From contig JBKQRT010000355.1 in NCBI GenBank assembly GCA_052143895.1, positions 1-18,921 of the forward strand: a stretch of DNA of 18,921 nt. Reading direction: 5' to 3'. A model generated the notes under the pieces. The model saw only the letters and a list, made by a program, of their open reading frames with translations. It ran no database searches and was not told the origin of the DNA. Below are positions 1 to 7,237 of this stretch, in pieces (the first letter of the stretch is position 1; the number at the start of each line of letters is the position of its first letter). This DNA is from Bog-756 sp052143895. Its GTDB lineage: Bacteria > Actinomycetota > Acidimicrobiia > Acidimicrobiales > RAAP-2. The translations under genes were made by a program, and so were the position numbers.

Positions 1-1
1 G

Positions 2-73
2 TCTCCAAACCCAAATGTCGTCGTCCACGCAGGCCACCTGACACTGGCCAACATCCCCAACTACTGCTTGTGA
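2..73 (+). CDS. Possible 3' end of a truncated gene, unknown function
   Basis: From the window edge, one forward frame stays open for 23 codons and ends at TGA (71-73); the last residues read HLTLANIPNYCL. About three quarters of the third codon positions are G or C, as in real genes of this window. The fragment is too short to name a family, and an open frame this short can occur by chance, so this is only a candidate for the tail of a gene beginning upstream of the window. Confidence 0.2.
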   Translation, partial: SPNPNVVVHAGHLTLANIPNYCL

Positions 74-449
74 GCCCCCCAAGTCTGTTGGAAAGAACCC
101 GATAGACCGCCCTGGGAGAGTGCCCCCCAACATTCACCGGGAAGGTGGCCCATAACGTCGACCACCGCAGGAAGGATTTGACGCTCCGAATCGGCGATCC
201 CGGATTCTCGCGGGACGTCCACTCCGCGGACATCTTCTGTCGCCAGGTACGGATTCGACGGTGAGCGCCGTACCGTCGATCTGGGCGGCACCGCGTCCCG
301 TCGAGTCTGGCGCTGGGGCTTGCAGATGGAACCCTCGGCGCTGGCCACTCGCGTCCCCACAAACGATAGAAGAGTCGTTCTGCCTATCCACCAGTCGACG
401 CCTTCCGCCGACGTCCACCAGCACGGGACGCCAAGAGAACTGCTGAAGA
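74..449. other. Gene-free stretch
   Basis: The open frames across this 376-bp stretch are arginine/serine/proline-rich and resemble no protein family I know. The only structure I see is a pair of overlapping inverted repeats at 246-277: GGTACGG (246-252) with CCGTACC (268-274), and GACGGT (257-262) with ACCGTC (272-277). The two pairings exclude each other, so the stretch could fold in two ways or bind a dimeric protein. I assign no function. Confidence 0.4.
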
Positions 450-800
450 TCAGCAGGTCACGTGGAGGACAGCATTGGTGCCTTCCGAGCCTTTCTCCAG
501 CAGCGCGATGGCATCGGCGGTCGGCAAGGCCACGAGTTCCACGCCGCGCCTCTCAGCTTCTCGCCTCAGCTCCGGGACAAGCGGGAGCGCGCCTTGTGCT
601 CCGGTCCCGACCACGAGACGACGGCAGTCCCACGGGATCTTCTCAGAGAGCGACAGCGGCGTGTGACCATACGCGGCGCGGAGCGGTCGGGACGCCTTCT
701 TGTCGCGCTTTCGGATAACGCCCCTGTCGAGCACCACGTCGTGGTCGTAGGTCTTGCCGTCGATTTGAATCGAGCCGAACGCGAAACCCCGGAAGCGCAT
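450..800 (-). CDS. Mth938-like domain (DUF498) protein
   Basis: This 116-residue protein matches the full length of the small Mth938/DUF498 family, related to the mitochondrial complex I assembly factor NDUFAF3. Visible hallmarks are an N-terminal FGSIQIDGKTYDHDVV block (residues 8-23) and a Rossmann-like second half with RRLVVGTGAQGAL (about 60-72), followed by an ELRREAERRGVELVALPT segment and an ADAIALLEKG helix. Bacterial members are mostly uncharacterised, so the cellular role is unknown. The start is the ATG at 798-800; purine-rich AGGAGGAG lies about 11 nt upstream and AGAGG closer in, so translation initiation there is plausible. No neighbour reads in the same direction nearby, so it appears monocistronic. 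Family assignment rests on motif recall. Confidence 0.8.
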   Translation of the reverse strand: MRFRGFAFGSIQIDGKTYDHDVVLDRGVIRKRDKKASRPLRAAYGHTPLSLSEKIPWDCRRLVVGTGAQGALPLVPELRREAERRGVELVALPTADAIALLEKGSEGTNAVLHVTC

Positions 801-1217
801 CGCCTCTGAGTCTCCTCCTGGCCGTGCTCGATGTCCATCCGCCCGGGTGGCATCGGTGAAGGACCACGAGTCGATTCGACTCCTCGCGGCGCGAACAGAA
901 CGGGCGGCCTTGGTCGGCAGCGGCCAACACCCGGTTGTGCCGCTCGCGCACCATATTCGGCGTTCCGTATGTGCTCTTCGCCCACCGCCCAGGGGCGGTC
1001 AAGCACGCAAACGTTGGTTGACGCGGCATTAGATTCGAATCCCATTGCCGCTTGGTCCGCCCGAGGGGAAGACTCATCCTCTCGGAGTCGATGTCCCTGC
1101 TCGAGGGTCAGGCTCCCCCGGAACTGAACTCCTCCATACGGTGCTGGGAGGTCGCTCGCTGAGCGTCTATTCCTGCCGGGTTCCACATCGGACGTTCAGA
1201 CGAACTAGAACGTCCTC
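801..1217. other. Gene-free stretch between divergent genes
   Basis: This 417-bp gap separates the minus-strand Mth938 gene from the plus-strand flavin reductase gene. Open frames cross it on both strands, but their translations are arginine-rich shadow-like sequences with no family resemblance. It presumably holds both divergent promoters, though I cannot fix convincing -35/-10 pairs. A TTCGAATCCC string at about 1032-1041 resembles a tRNA T-arm but has no tRNA around it. Confidence 0.4.
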
Positions 1218-1700
1218 ATGGACCCTCAATTGAAGAAAGTCGCTCTCCGCTCGATCACCTATGGGCTCTACGTCCTCACTGCTCGAGACGGTAACCAGGT
1301 TGGGGCAGCCGGGATCAACTGGCTCACGCAGAGCTCATTCGACCCACCACTCGTGGTGGTCGCCGTCAAGACCGACACCGACTCGCATCCGCTCATCCAG
1401 AGCAGCGGAAAGTTCGCCGTCTGCGTCCCATCCGAAGAGCAACTCGACATCGTCAAGGCCTTCTTCAGGGCCACCACGCTCGAGCACGGAAAGCTCAACG
1501 GGTACAATGTCGAGGACGGCCCGGAGACTGGGTGTCCTCTTCTGATTGACCTTCCCTACTGGTGGGAGGCCAGCGTTCGAGAGACCGTCGGGGGCGGAGA
1601 TCACACGATCTTCGTCGCAGAGGTCATCAACGCGGGTGTCCGAGATGCGGAGGCTGTTCCCCTAGGGCTCCGCTCTACGGGAATGAACTACGGGGGTTGA
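1218..1700 (+). CDS. Flavin reductase-like FMN-binding split-barrel protein
   Basis: The 160-residue protein matches the flavin reductase-like domain along its whole length: it opens with KVALRSITYGLYVLTARDGNQVGA, continues with a PPLVVVAVKTDTDSHPLI strand, then a KLNGYNVEDGPETGCPLL segment, GGDHTIFVAEV, and ends in a LRSTGMNYGG tail typical of this family. Members bind FMN and use NAD(P)H to reduce flavin, often for a partner oxygenase, or act as small flavoproteins of unknown substrate. No oxygenase gene lies next to it, so the partner is unknown. The ATG at 1218 gives a family-standard N terminus; I see no strong Shine-Dalgarno. The cytoplasmic location follows from the absence of any signal peptide or membrane segment. 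A repeat element begins about 95 bp after the stop codon. Confidence 0.85.
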   Translation: MDPQLKKVALRSITYGLYVLTARDGNQVGAAGINWLTQSSFDPPLVVVAVKTDTDSHPLIQSSGKFAVCVPSEEQLDIVKAFFRATTLEHGKLNGYNVEDGPETGCPLLIDLPYWWEASVRETVGGGDHTIFVAEVINAGVRDAEAVPLGLRSTGMNYGG

Positions 1701-2084
1701 GAATGCGACCCCCGTCTCGCGCGCACGGGAAGCCTGACCCGCTTCATCGAACAGACCGGATGACGCCACTCCGTTTCTGCACCGGCCGCCTCGTAGGGGT
1801 TCGAATTGCGCCATTCGCCTCGGTTGGCGAACGGCAACCAAATATGGCCCGTGAACAGGGACATCGTTGTAGTTCCTACAACTCCGTGGAGGATATGGGA
1901 CTATGTTCTGACCCCTCTTCTGACGAGCAGGCCCTGGTGACGCAAGAACGGCGTCCCAATCCTCCCAGCGCCATCAGGAGGCGGCACCGTGCACCCGGGT
2001 GTGACCGCTATCCTGGGTGCCACGGTGCTGATGGATGATTCATCGGGCTGACTGCGGACGATGGCGCTCGTCCCGTCCAGCTAC
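1701..2084. other. Gene-free stretch containing repeat copy 1
   Basis: No credible gene lies in this 384-bp gap. Its middle third is repeat copy 1 (1795-1916). The remainder shows no recognisable promoter, terminator or RNA gene. An open frame running across it at 1562-2038 overlaps the end of the flavin reductase gene and gives low-complexity Arg/Gly-rich sequence. Confidence 0.4.
1795..1916. repeat. TTCGAA-type inverted-repeat element, copy 1
   Basis: This 122-bp unit begins AGGGGTTCGAA (1795-1805) and ends TTCTGACCCCT (1906-1916), an 11-bp terminal inverted repeat with two mismatches. Inside are two hairpins: TTCGCC/GGCGAA (1814-1819 with 1826-1831, 6-nt loop) and GTTGTA/TACAAC around a 5-nt loop near 1866-1882. 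The right part, GTGGAGGATATGGGACTATG, is nearly identical to the same part of copies 2 and 3. No coding capacity; it behaves like a non-autonomous mobile or structured intergenic repeat. Confidence 0.75.
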
Positions 2085-2219
2085 CTACTTGACGGCCACC
2101 TCGACGACCTTCACGACGACGAGGATGAGGGCCACCGCGAGGTAGCCGCGCAGGGTCCCGAGGCCGATCTTACGCTGCAACGACATCATGGGCCGCGCCA
2201 GGTTGGCCGGCGCAGGCAT
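2085..2219 (-). CDS. Possible small single-pass membrane protein
   Basis: A 44-residue open frame starts at ATG 2217-2219 and ends in GYLAVALILVVVKVVEVAVK. The last 20 residues form one uninterrupted hydrophobic helix preceded by a positively charged stretch (QRKIGLGTLR), which suggests an inner-membrane anchor with a cytoplasmic N terminus. A GGGGCAGG string lies immediately upstream of the ATG, which is poorly spaced for a ribosome binding site. The frame also extends upstream to an ATG at 2289-2291, giving 68 residues, but the added part looks non-coding. I do not recognise a family. Small membrane proteins of this kind are easily mimicked by chance, so the call is tentative. Confidence 0.35.
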   Translation of the reverse strand: MPAPANLARPMMSLQRKIGLGTLRGYLAVALILVVVKVVEVAVK

Positions 2220-2422
2220 CCTGCCCCGTGCGCTGTGCACGCCCACCGAGCAAGAAACCCCTCCGTCTGATCTGGCGCGATAGCGACGCATTCAGCCGCA
2301 AGCGCGGGCCGCTCCAGATGAGCTGATCTGCGCCACCTCATCAATCCCCCAGGTTGGCTTGCGTAATCAGCAGTTCTGCCCTGTCGAGGGAGAGCCGCGT
2401 AGTGAGCTCACTCGGAAGTGCC

Positions 2423-2920
2423 CTACTTGGCTGTCTTCAGGCTCTCGACCGCGTCGAGGATGTCTTTGATCCCGCCCTCGGTGTGAATGTCTAAGAGATT
2501 CAGGGCCTGCCTGGTTCCTGCTCGGGCGTCTTCCACATCCTCAAACGTCTTTGCGGCACGGGCATCGGCCACCTCATTCTGCAGATTCTGACCCACCATC
2601 AACGCGGGCAGCAGCACGAGCTGGATGAAGTTCCGGGAGGTCCACGACACTATGAGGATGAACCCGTTGGCGGTCAGGAATCCGACCGTACCGATGATGT
2701 GTGCCGCATACATAACGGCCAATAACGACGACAACGAGATCACGCAGAGGATCCAGAAGCACGACATCGTGCCGATGTTTTGAGTGATCACAAGCGCGAG
2801 CCGTTTGTTGAACCGCTGGTATGCAGTCCCAGAGGGCAAGTGATCGACGGTGCGCCTGTGCACCGCCTGCCCCAACCTGGTGAATCCATGCGTCGGCTGG
2901 TGATTGTCGGGTGTCGTCAC
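2423..2920 (-). CDS. Two-helix membrane protein resembling DUF1003-type proteins
   Basis: The 165-residue protein has a hydrophilic N terminus, two transmembrane helices (roughly residues 49-73, GTMSCFWILCVISLSSLLAV, and 80-105, FLTANGFILIVSWTSRNFIQ onward) and a charged C-terminal helix. The combination FNKRLALVITQNIGTM, then helix 2 ending in QLVLLPALMVGQNLQNE and an ARAAKTFEDVEDA segment, is like small actinobacterial integral membrane proteins of the DUF1003-type group; their function is unknown. I chose the GTG at 2918-2920 because GAGGAGAAGG lies 7-16 nt upstream; an ATG at 2987-2989 would add 23 residues with no homology-like character. It lies downstream of the MntP-like gene on the same strand, but the 344-bp gap with hairpins argues against a tight operon. 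Confidence 0.6.
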   Translation of the reverse strand: MTTPDNHQPTHGFTRLGQAVHRRTVDHLPSGTAYQRFNKRLALVITQNIGTMSCFWILCVISLSSLLAVMYAAHIIGTVGFLTANGFILIVSWTSRNFIQLVLLPALMVGQNLQNEVADARAAKTFEDVEDARAGTRQALNLLDIHTEGGIKDILDAVESLKTAK

Positions 2921-3264
2921 GGGTCTGCCTTCTCCTCTGTGAAGCTCGGTTCTGCCTGATCCGGTCCACCCAGGGGGACTTTCCGGCACTAGGTCCGGGT
3001 GCGATCGAAGCTACTGTGCGGTCACCGCGATGGCGCGTGGTCAGGAAGCGCTGGAGAGGCGGGCCTTCCTCGGAGGCCGTTGTCCTGCCGGTGAAACCGG
3101 CTTGTGCATCCCACGGGTGCACCTCGGGCTCCAAAGCACCCGGTGCCAAAGTGCCATCTCTGGCCCCCGTGCGGGCCGCGCACTTTCACGGACGCTTCCG
3201 CCGGTTCCCGCGAAAAGAGTCATGTGGCCATTGGCACGGGACTCACCACTCGTCGGAGTTCGGT
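2921..3264. other. Gene-free stretch between two minus-strand genes
   Basis: Open frames across this 344-bp gap are shadow-like. The distinctive content is a pair of adjacent inverted repeats at 3136-3186, described separately. The promoter of the two-helix membrane protein must lie here on the minus strand, but I cannot place it securely. Confidence 0.4.
3136..3186 (-). terminator. Tandem hairpins downstream of the MntP-like gene
   Basis: Two perfect inverted repeats sit side by side. The larger pairs AAAGTGC (3148-3154) with GCACTTT (3180-3186) and contains an inner GGCCC/GGGCC stem (3162-3166 with 3173-3177), so it can fold as a long interrupted stem. The smaller pairs GCACC (3136-3140) with GGTGC (3142-3146). 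They begin about 80 bp after the stop of the minus-strand MntP-like gene. A terminator or a structured RNA leader of the next gene are both possible; no U-tract follows, so intrinsic termination would be atypical. Confidence 0.35.
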
Positions 3265-3804
3265 TCAGAACAGCCCAGCCGCGATTGCTGCTCCGACGGA
3301 GACGAGGACGGCGCCTCCGATCTCCTGACTCCATTTCTCAGCCACCCCTCCGAGCCGACTACCGAGCTCGAGGCCGACGAGGGACATCCCCACGCTGACG
3401 GCAGCGATCGCGGCCGCTGACACAACGAGAGGCACCTCCTGCGTGCCCAACGCGAAACCGACCACGAGGTTGTCGACACTCAAGGCGGCCCCCGTTGCAA
3501 CGAGCGTGCCTGGGCGAGCGGCGATCGGGGCATGTCCGGATCGACCCAGCCTGGCCTGCAACACCGTGTACACCCCTGCCACGATGAGCAGTCCCCCTCC
3601 TGCGTATCCGCTTGCCGAGCCGATGACATGGGCCAGTCGGTGTCCGAGCAGGAGACCGAGGACCGGCATTGCCGCTTCGAATGCGCCGAACACCACCCCC
3701 ACCCGCAGGCGCACCTGGGCGTCGACCCCAGACAGCCCGATCCCAATCGCCGCGGCGAAGTTCGACAGGCCGAGAGCCACTGCGACCAGGGCGAGGCGAA
3801 GCAC
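3265..3804 (-). CDS. MntP-like (DUF204) metal efflux membrane protein
   Basis: The 179-residue, six-helix protein shows the duplicated three-helix architecture of the MntP/DUF204 family of manganese exporters. First-repeat signature: ALGLSNFAAAIGIGLSG (residues 10-26) followed by RLRVGVVFGAFEAAMPVLGLLLG. Second-repeat signature: ALSVDNLVVGFALG (107-120). In characterised MntP each half carries an essential aspartate; here the second half keeps it (D111) while the first half has Asn15, so metal specificity or mechanism may differ. It acts in the cytoplasmic membrane. The GTG start at 3802-3804 gives the standard N terminus, and a TAGGTT box 6 nt upstream suggests a leaderless transcript. A metal-transport context is supported by the NRAMP-like gene about 540 bp away on the other strand. 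Confidence 0.78.
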   Translation of the reverse strand: MLRLALVAVALGLSNFAAAIGIGLSGVDAQVRLRVGVVFGAFEAAMPVLGLLLGHRLAHVIGSASGYAGGGLLIVAGVYTVLQARLGRSGHAPIAARPGTLVATGAALSVDNLVVGFALGTQEVPLVVSAAAIAAVSVGMSLVGLELGSRLGGVAEKWSQEIGGAVLVSVGAAIAAGLF

Positions 3805-3816
3805 GGGCCCAACCTA
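3802..3816 (-). promoter_or_regulatory. Putative leaderless -10 box of the MntP-like gene
   Basis: On the minus strand the order is TAGGTT (3816-3811), six bases, then the GTG start codon (3804-3802). A TAnnnT hexamer at this distance places the transcription start at or next to the start codon, and there is no Shine-Dalgarno between them. No convincing -35 was identified. Confidence 0.4.
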
Positions 3817-4075
3817 GGCTCACGGGCGGTAGGCGAACCGGGATCGGTCGATCAAGCCAGTTCTTGCCTCGCCTACTGCGATGAGAACTCGTCCACTGCC
3901 GCGACCGCCATGCTCAGGCGTCGGCGACGCTCTGCGCAGAGGCCCGACAGTGACGATTCAGGCCAGGCCTCGAGCATCACTTTGGCGGCGGCGTGGAGTT
4001 GGCCAGAACCGTCACGAACTCGTCTCGCACCAGCGTCGGCTCGTCCAGTTTGTGTTGGATGGCAAGAGTCCGCCG
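3805..4075. other. Intergenic stretch upstream of the MntP-like gene
   Basis: This 271-bp stretch contains no gene I can support. I looked for a yybP-ykoY manganese riboswitch upstream of the MntP-like gene and did not recognise its conserved parts. The proximal end carries the putative leaderless promoter. Confidence 0.4.
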
Positions 4076-4144
4076 TCAGACCACCATCAACAGAATCCAG
4101 CCCACGGTGGTCAACGTGACGGATGCGATCACAAGAGCGTCCAT
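4076..4144 (-). CDS. 22-residue hydrophobic microprotein
   Basis: A tiny open frame encodes MDALVIASVTLTTVGWILLM followed by VV and TGA. It is a single hydrophobic segment of about 20 residues, enough to span a membrane once. It is preceded by AGGAG (4154-4150) with a 5-nt spacer before ATG, one of the best ribosome binding sites in this part of the window. It reads divergently from the NRAMP-like gene and in the same direction as the MntP-like gene. I recognise no family; the size and composition recall regulatory or accessory peptides of membrane transporters (KdpF-like in kind, not in sequence). Function unknown; translation is inferred only from the ribosome binding site and composition. 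Confidence 0.4.
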   Translation of the reverse strand: MDALVIASVTLTTVGWILLMVV

Positions 4145-4341
4145 TTCATCTCCTCGTCCCACGCAGATCGTCCCAGTTGAGCGATCCCCGAGAAGTGAGT
4201 ATGCGAAGCGGTCGGAAGCACATCCACTTCCTGGCCCACGCCCCGTCTCCGTCGAGTGGCTCGATGACCTCCCACTACTCGCCAAGCTCGTTTCGTACTC
4301 GGCCTCCGGGGACCTCACTCTTCGGCGATCCCTCTGCAAGC

Positions 4342-5595
4342 ATGTCTGGCGTGAACGCGAAGAGGCGAGTGCCGTGGCGGCTCCGCGGTGCGCGGTTCCT
4401 CCGAAGCATTGGTCCCGAGCTGATTTCGGGGGCTTCTGACAACGACCCGACCAACGTGGGCACGGCTTCCGCTGTCGGGGCGGCCACCGGGTATCAACTG
4501 GCATGGTTGGCGCTGCTCGTCGCCCCGCTCCTCGGAGTCGTCCAGACCATCGCGGCCCAGGTGGGATCCGCAGCGTGCAATGACCTTCAGACGCTCACCT
4601 TGAGGCGGTACGGCCGGAGTGTGGCCGCGATCCTCTTGGTGTCGGTAGTAGTCGTGAATGTGGTCACCATTGCGGCCGATCTCCAAGCCGGGGCCGCTGG
4701 GATCGGGCCCTTGGGCGGCGTGGACTCCCGCTGGCTGGTGGTGCCGCTGGGACTAACTCTGGTCGGATTGTTGCTGCTCGGAAAGTACGACGAAGTGGTG
4801 GGCGTGTTGCGCTATCTGCTCCTCGGTTTTCTGGCTTTCGGGGTTGCCGCATTCCTCGCCCATCCCGACTGGTCCCTCCTCCTCAGGTCCAGCCTGGTGC
4901 CCACACTGTCGCTCCATCGCGACGTGGCCGCGGGTGGCCTCGCCCTGCTCGGCACCACGCTGACCAGCTATGTCTATGTATGGGAGACCATCGGGCGGGG
5001 GGTGGAGGAAGCGCCCGACGCCAATACGGAGGTCCGGGTGCTGGCGCGGGCGAGGATCGGTGCCGTCATTGGCGCTGCCTTCACCGCCGCGATCCTGTGG
5101 TTCATGCTCGTCGCTTCGGCGGCGACACTCGGGCAACATCACCAGACGGTCACTTCGGCTCAGCAGGCTGCCCAGGCGCTGCGCCCGCTCGCCGGATCCC
5201 TGGCGGCAGACTTGTTCGCGAGCGGGCTCGTTGTATCCGCGGTGGTCGCCCTGCCGGTGCTGATGGCCACCACGGCCTATGTGGTCGGCGCCCAGTTTGA
5301 TTGGCGCCGCGGGCTATCCGAGACCGTCTCCCACGCACGAGGTTTCTACGGCATTCTGACAGCGTCCATAGGACTCGCCTTCGTCGTGACCCTGGCCAAG
5401 ATCTCGGTTATCAGCATGCTGGTCGCCGCCAGCGTGATCGGGGGATTCGGGACACCCATCGGCCTAGTGATCCTGGTGCTCCTCGCCCGGGATCAGACAG
5501 TCATGGGCGCCCAACCCATCTCACGCCGACTTGCCATCGCCGGCTGGGCGGTCGCCGTCGTCGTCGGCGGCTTTGGACTGTTGGTCGTCATCTGA
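4342..5595 (+). CDS. NRAMP-family (SLC11-like) divalent metal transporter
   Basis: The 417-residue polytopic membrane protein follows the NRAMP fold. Helix 1 has GPELISGASDNDPTNVGTAS, where DPTN (residues 35-38) stands for the canonical DPGN metal-binding loop. In the helix 6 region TTLTSYVYVWETIGRGVEE (205-223) occupies the place of the canonical MPH motif. Canonical NRAMPs import Mn2+/Fe2+ with protons using the Asp/Asn of DPGN and the Met of MPH; loss of that Met puts this protein among divergent relatives, some of which handle other ions. The open frame extends to 4123, but homology-like sequence begins at MSGVNAKRR, so I use ATG 4342; there is no clear Shine-Dalgarno. Ten or more hydrophobic segments follow to the C terminus. 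It could act with the nearby MntP-like exporter in metal homeostasis. Confidence 0.75.
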   Translation: MSGVNAKRRVPWRLRGARFLRSIGPELISGASDNDPTNVGTASAVGAATGYQLAWLALLVAPLLGVVQTIAAQVGSAACNDLQTLTLRRYGRSVAAILLVSVVVVNVVTIAADLQAGAAGIGPLGGVDSRWLVVPLGLTLVGLLLLGKYDEVVGVLRYLLLGFLAFGVAAFLAHPDWSLLLRSSLVPTLSLHRDVAAGGLALLGTTLTSYVYVWETIGRGVEEAPDANTEVRVLARARIGAVIGAAFTAAILWFMLVASAATLGQHHQTVTSAQQAAQALRPLAGSLAADLFASGLVVSAVVALPVLMATTAYVVGAQFDWRRGLSETVSHARGFYGILTASIGLAFVVTLAKISVISMLVAASVIGGFGTPIGLVILVLLARDQTVMGAQPISRRLAIAGWAVAVVVGGFGLLVVI

Positions 5596-5686
5596 GGGGG
5601 TCGGAACAGGATCGGATCTGGGTGATACCGGCAAGGCTTCACTGTCCGTTGAGTCCTCTGAGTGCCCGGTAGTGCCGGCCGCACTT

Positions 5687-5848
5687 GATGCAGCCAGCGC
5701 AATCGACAGTGCCAGTAGGGCCCTCCTCCTCGCCACCCCCTGTGCCGAGCTGGCCTTCAGCGGGGAACGGGAACGAATAGCGCGCCTGGCAAGTGAAGCG
5801 ATGGCTATTGCTCGTCACCTCGGTGATCCGCTGCTCCTCCTGCGAGTC
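5687..5848 (+). pseudogene. Remnant of an ATPase/TPR-type regulator
   Basis: The translated segment ALLLATPCAELAFSGERERI, continuing through ARLASEAMAIARHLGDP, matches the helical-repeat region that follows the nucleotide-binding domain in large actinobacterial LuxR/SARP-like or cyclase-associated regulators, where the pattern RARLLATLAxELxFxGDxER..LSxEALAMARRLGDP recurs. Only about 50 residues remain. Nothing upstream or downstream in any frame supplies the ATPase or DNA-binding domains, and the reading frame ends 54 bp later. I read it as a fossil of a gene deleted on both sides, next to a repeat element. The assignment rests on recalled family pattern. Confidence 0.5.
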
Positions 5849-5935
5849 ACCCCCCCTCACTCCCATGTGGTCTTGACCCAGTCTGACGAGCAGGGTCAGT
5901 AGAGTCACCGCTCCCCCAACGGCACCGGTTCGCAC

Positions 5936-6056
5936 AGGGGTTCGAACATCACCACTTGGCTCGGTTCGCGATTGCCAATGGGACACACGCCGTGGCCAGG
6001 GAGCACGTTGTGATTCCGACAACGGGTGGAGGTTATCGGACTATGTTCGAACCCCT
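5936..6056. repeat. TTCGAA-type inverted-repeat element, copy 2
   Basis: The best-preserved copy: 121 bp bounded by a perfect 14-bp terminal inverted repeat, AGGGGTTCGAACAT (5936-5949) and ATGTTCGAACCCCT (6043-6056). Internal inverted repeats include TTGGC/GCCAA and GTTGT/ACAAC, the latter at the same place as the GTTGTA/TACAAC hairpin of copy 1. The right part, GGTGGAGGTTATCGGACTAT, aligns with copies 1 and 3. No open reading frame of note; no obvious target duplication. Confidence 0.8.
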
Positions 6057-6267
6057 CTCCGAAGCAAGGTCAGCGTCGGAGCCGGTGTCATCCAAATCGA
6101 CAGAAGCCCCGGATGGGGCGCGGCTGACCCGGTACCGTCCCGTGTTGACGGCACGACCACGGTCGCCGTCCTTGGGCTTTCCAGGGTATGTGGTGGCAGA
6201 TGCGCGCGTGGCCACCAAGTCATGACAACCACCACCAGCCGCCCAAGGCGCTTCTAAGTTCTCCTGG

Positions 6268-6273
6268 TATCGT
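6268..6273 (+). promoter_or_regulatory. Putative leaderless -10 box of the short-chain dehydrogenase gene
   Basis: TATCGT lies seven bases upstream of ATG 6281, the spacing expected if transcription starts at the start codon. No Shine-Dalgarno is present in between and no clear -35 is seen. Confidence 0.3.
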
Positions 6274-6280
6274 CGGCGGC

Positions 6281-7075
6281 ATGAGCCCAGGCACGGCGAA
6301 GCGCTACGACAAGAAGATCGCCGTCGTCACCGGGGCCTCCTCCGGCATCGGCAGATGCCTGGCTCTTGATCTCGCCGAGCGGGGCGCCACCGTGGTGGGA
6401 CTGGCACGGCGCGCCGATTTGTTGGCCGAACTGGAAGGACAGCTAAACGCCCATACGCCGGACAGCTCGACCAGGGTCTGTGATGTAGGGGACGCTGACC
6501 TCTTTGGTCGAGTTCTTGGCGAGATCGAGGCCGAGCAGGGGCGGATTGACATCCTCATCAACAACGCTGGTATCGAACAGCTCACGCCGGTGGAAGAAGG
6601 GCTCTCGGACGCCTACCGGCGCATCTTCGCTATCAACTTCTTCGGCGTGGTGGCAGGAACACTCGGGGTGCTACCAGGGATGCTTGACCGCCGGTCGGGC
6701 ATCGTCGTCAACGTCTCCTCGGACTCGGCCCGTGCCCCCGAACCACGGCACGGGGCCTACGCAGCGTCCAAGGCGGCCGTGGCCACGTTCACCGAGACCG
6801 TGGCTCATGAGGTGGCCGACCGTGGCGTCCAGGTCCACGTGCTCTATCCCGCCTGGGTACCCACAGCCATGGGATTGTCGGGCCAAGCAGACGGTGGCTC
6901 TCTCCCCCCCAAGATGGTGCGACGTAGCAAGGAGCAGATCTCGGCCTTGGTGCTTGAGCGCATGGGCGGCCGACGGATGGAGATCAACGCCGCCGTACTG
7001 CCCTTGTTGGCTCCTATCGGGCGCACAATCGCCCCTGTCTCGTATCAGAAGGCCATCCGGCATCGCGCCCACTGA
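6281..7075 (+). CDS. Short-chain dehydrogenase/reductase (classical SDR)
   Basis: The 264-residue protein has all classical SDR landmarks: the dinucleotide-binding TGASSGIG (residues 17-24), LARR (41-44) whose arginines favour NADP(H), NNAG (94-97), the active-site Asn119, Ser147, Tyr160 and Lys164 (YAASK). The PAWVPTAMG segment after the catalytic block (190-198) is the usual PG-motif region, here with AW in place of the usual Gly. Substrate cannot be read from the sequence; many close relatives act on alcohols, lipids or steroids. The reading frame begins 93 bp earlier, but ATG 6281 gives the standard spacing from N terminus to TGASSGIG and has a plausible leaderless promoter. The protein is cytoplasmic, though the hydrophobic C-terminal part could touch a membrane. 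It is flanked on both sides by repeat elements and has no operon partner. Confidence 0.88.
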   Translation: MSPGTAKRYDKKIAVVTGASSGIGRCLALDLAERGATVVGLARRADLLAELEGQLNAHTPDSSTRVCDVGDADLFGRVLGEIEAEQGRIDILINNAGIEQLTPVEEGLSDAYRRIFAINFFGVVAGTLGVLPGMLDRRSGIVVNVSSDSARAPEPRHGAYAASKAAVATFTETVAHEVADRGVQVHVLYPAWVPTAMGLSGQADGGSLPPKMVRRSKEQISALVLERMGGRRMEINAAVLPLLAPIGRTIAPVSYQKAIRHRAH

Positions 7076-7237
7076 TCCGAGGGCGGTGCGTCAGACGCCG
7101 ACCCACGGATGTCGACGCGGAGGACCAGGTCGGGTCTGTGCTGACAAGCGCCCGGGCACGCGCTGGCCGGGCAAGTGGGCGGGGATACCGGATGAGGTGG
7201 CTAGGCCCCTGTCGTCGCCATCAGAGGGGGCCATCAG

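Larger units (their letters stand above)
5596..6280. other. Gene-poor stretch with a decayed regulator fragment and repeat copy 2
   Basis: No intact gene fits in this 685-bp gap between the NRAMP-like gene and the dehydrogenase. It contains the pseudogene fragment at 5687-5848, an inverted repeat TGACCC (5874-5879) with GGGTCA (5893-5898) around a 13-nt loop, and repeat copy 2 at 5936-6056. The loop string CTGACGAGCAGG also occurs just outside the right end of repeat copy 1 (about 1919-1931), hinting that the mobile unit may be longer than its inverted-repeat core. Confidence 0.4.

Noticed and set aside
3805..4075. Manganese (yybP-ykoY) riboswitch upstream of the MntP-like gene
   Set aside because: I could not find its conserved loop sequences, and the -10 box abutting the GTG start leaves no leader.
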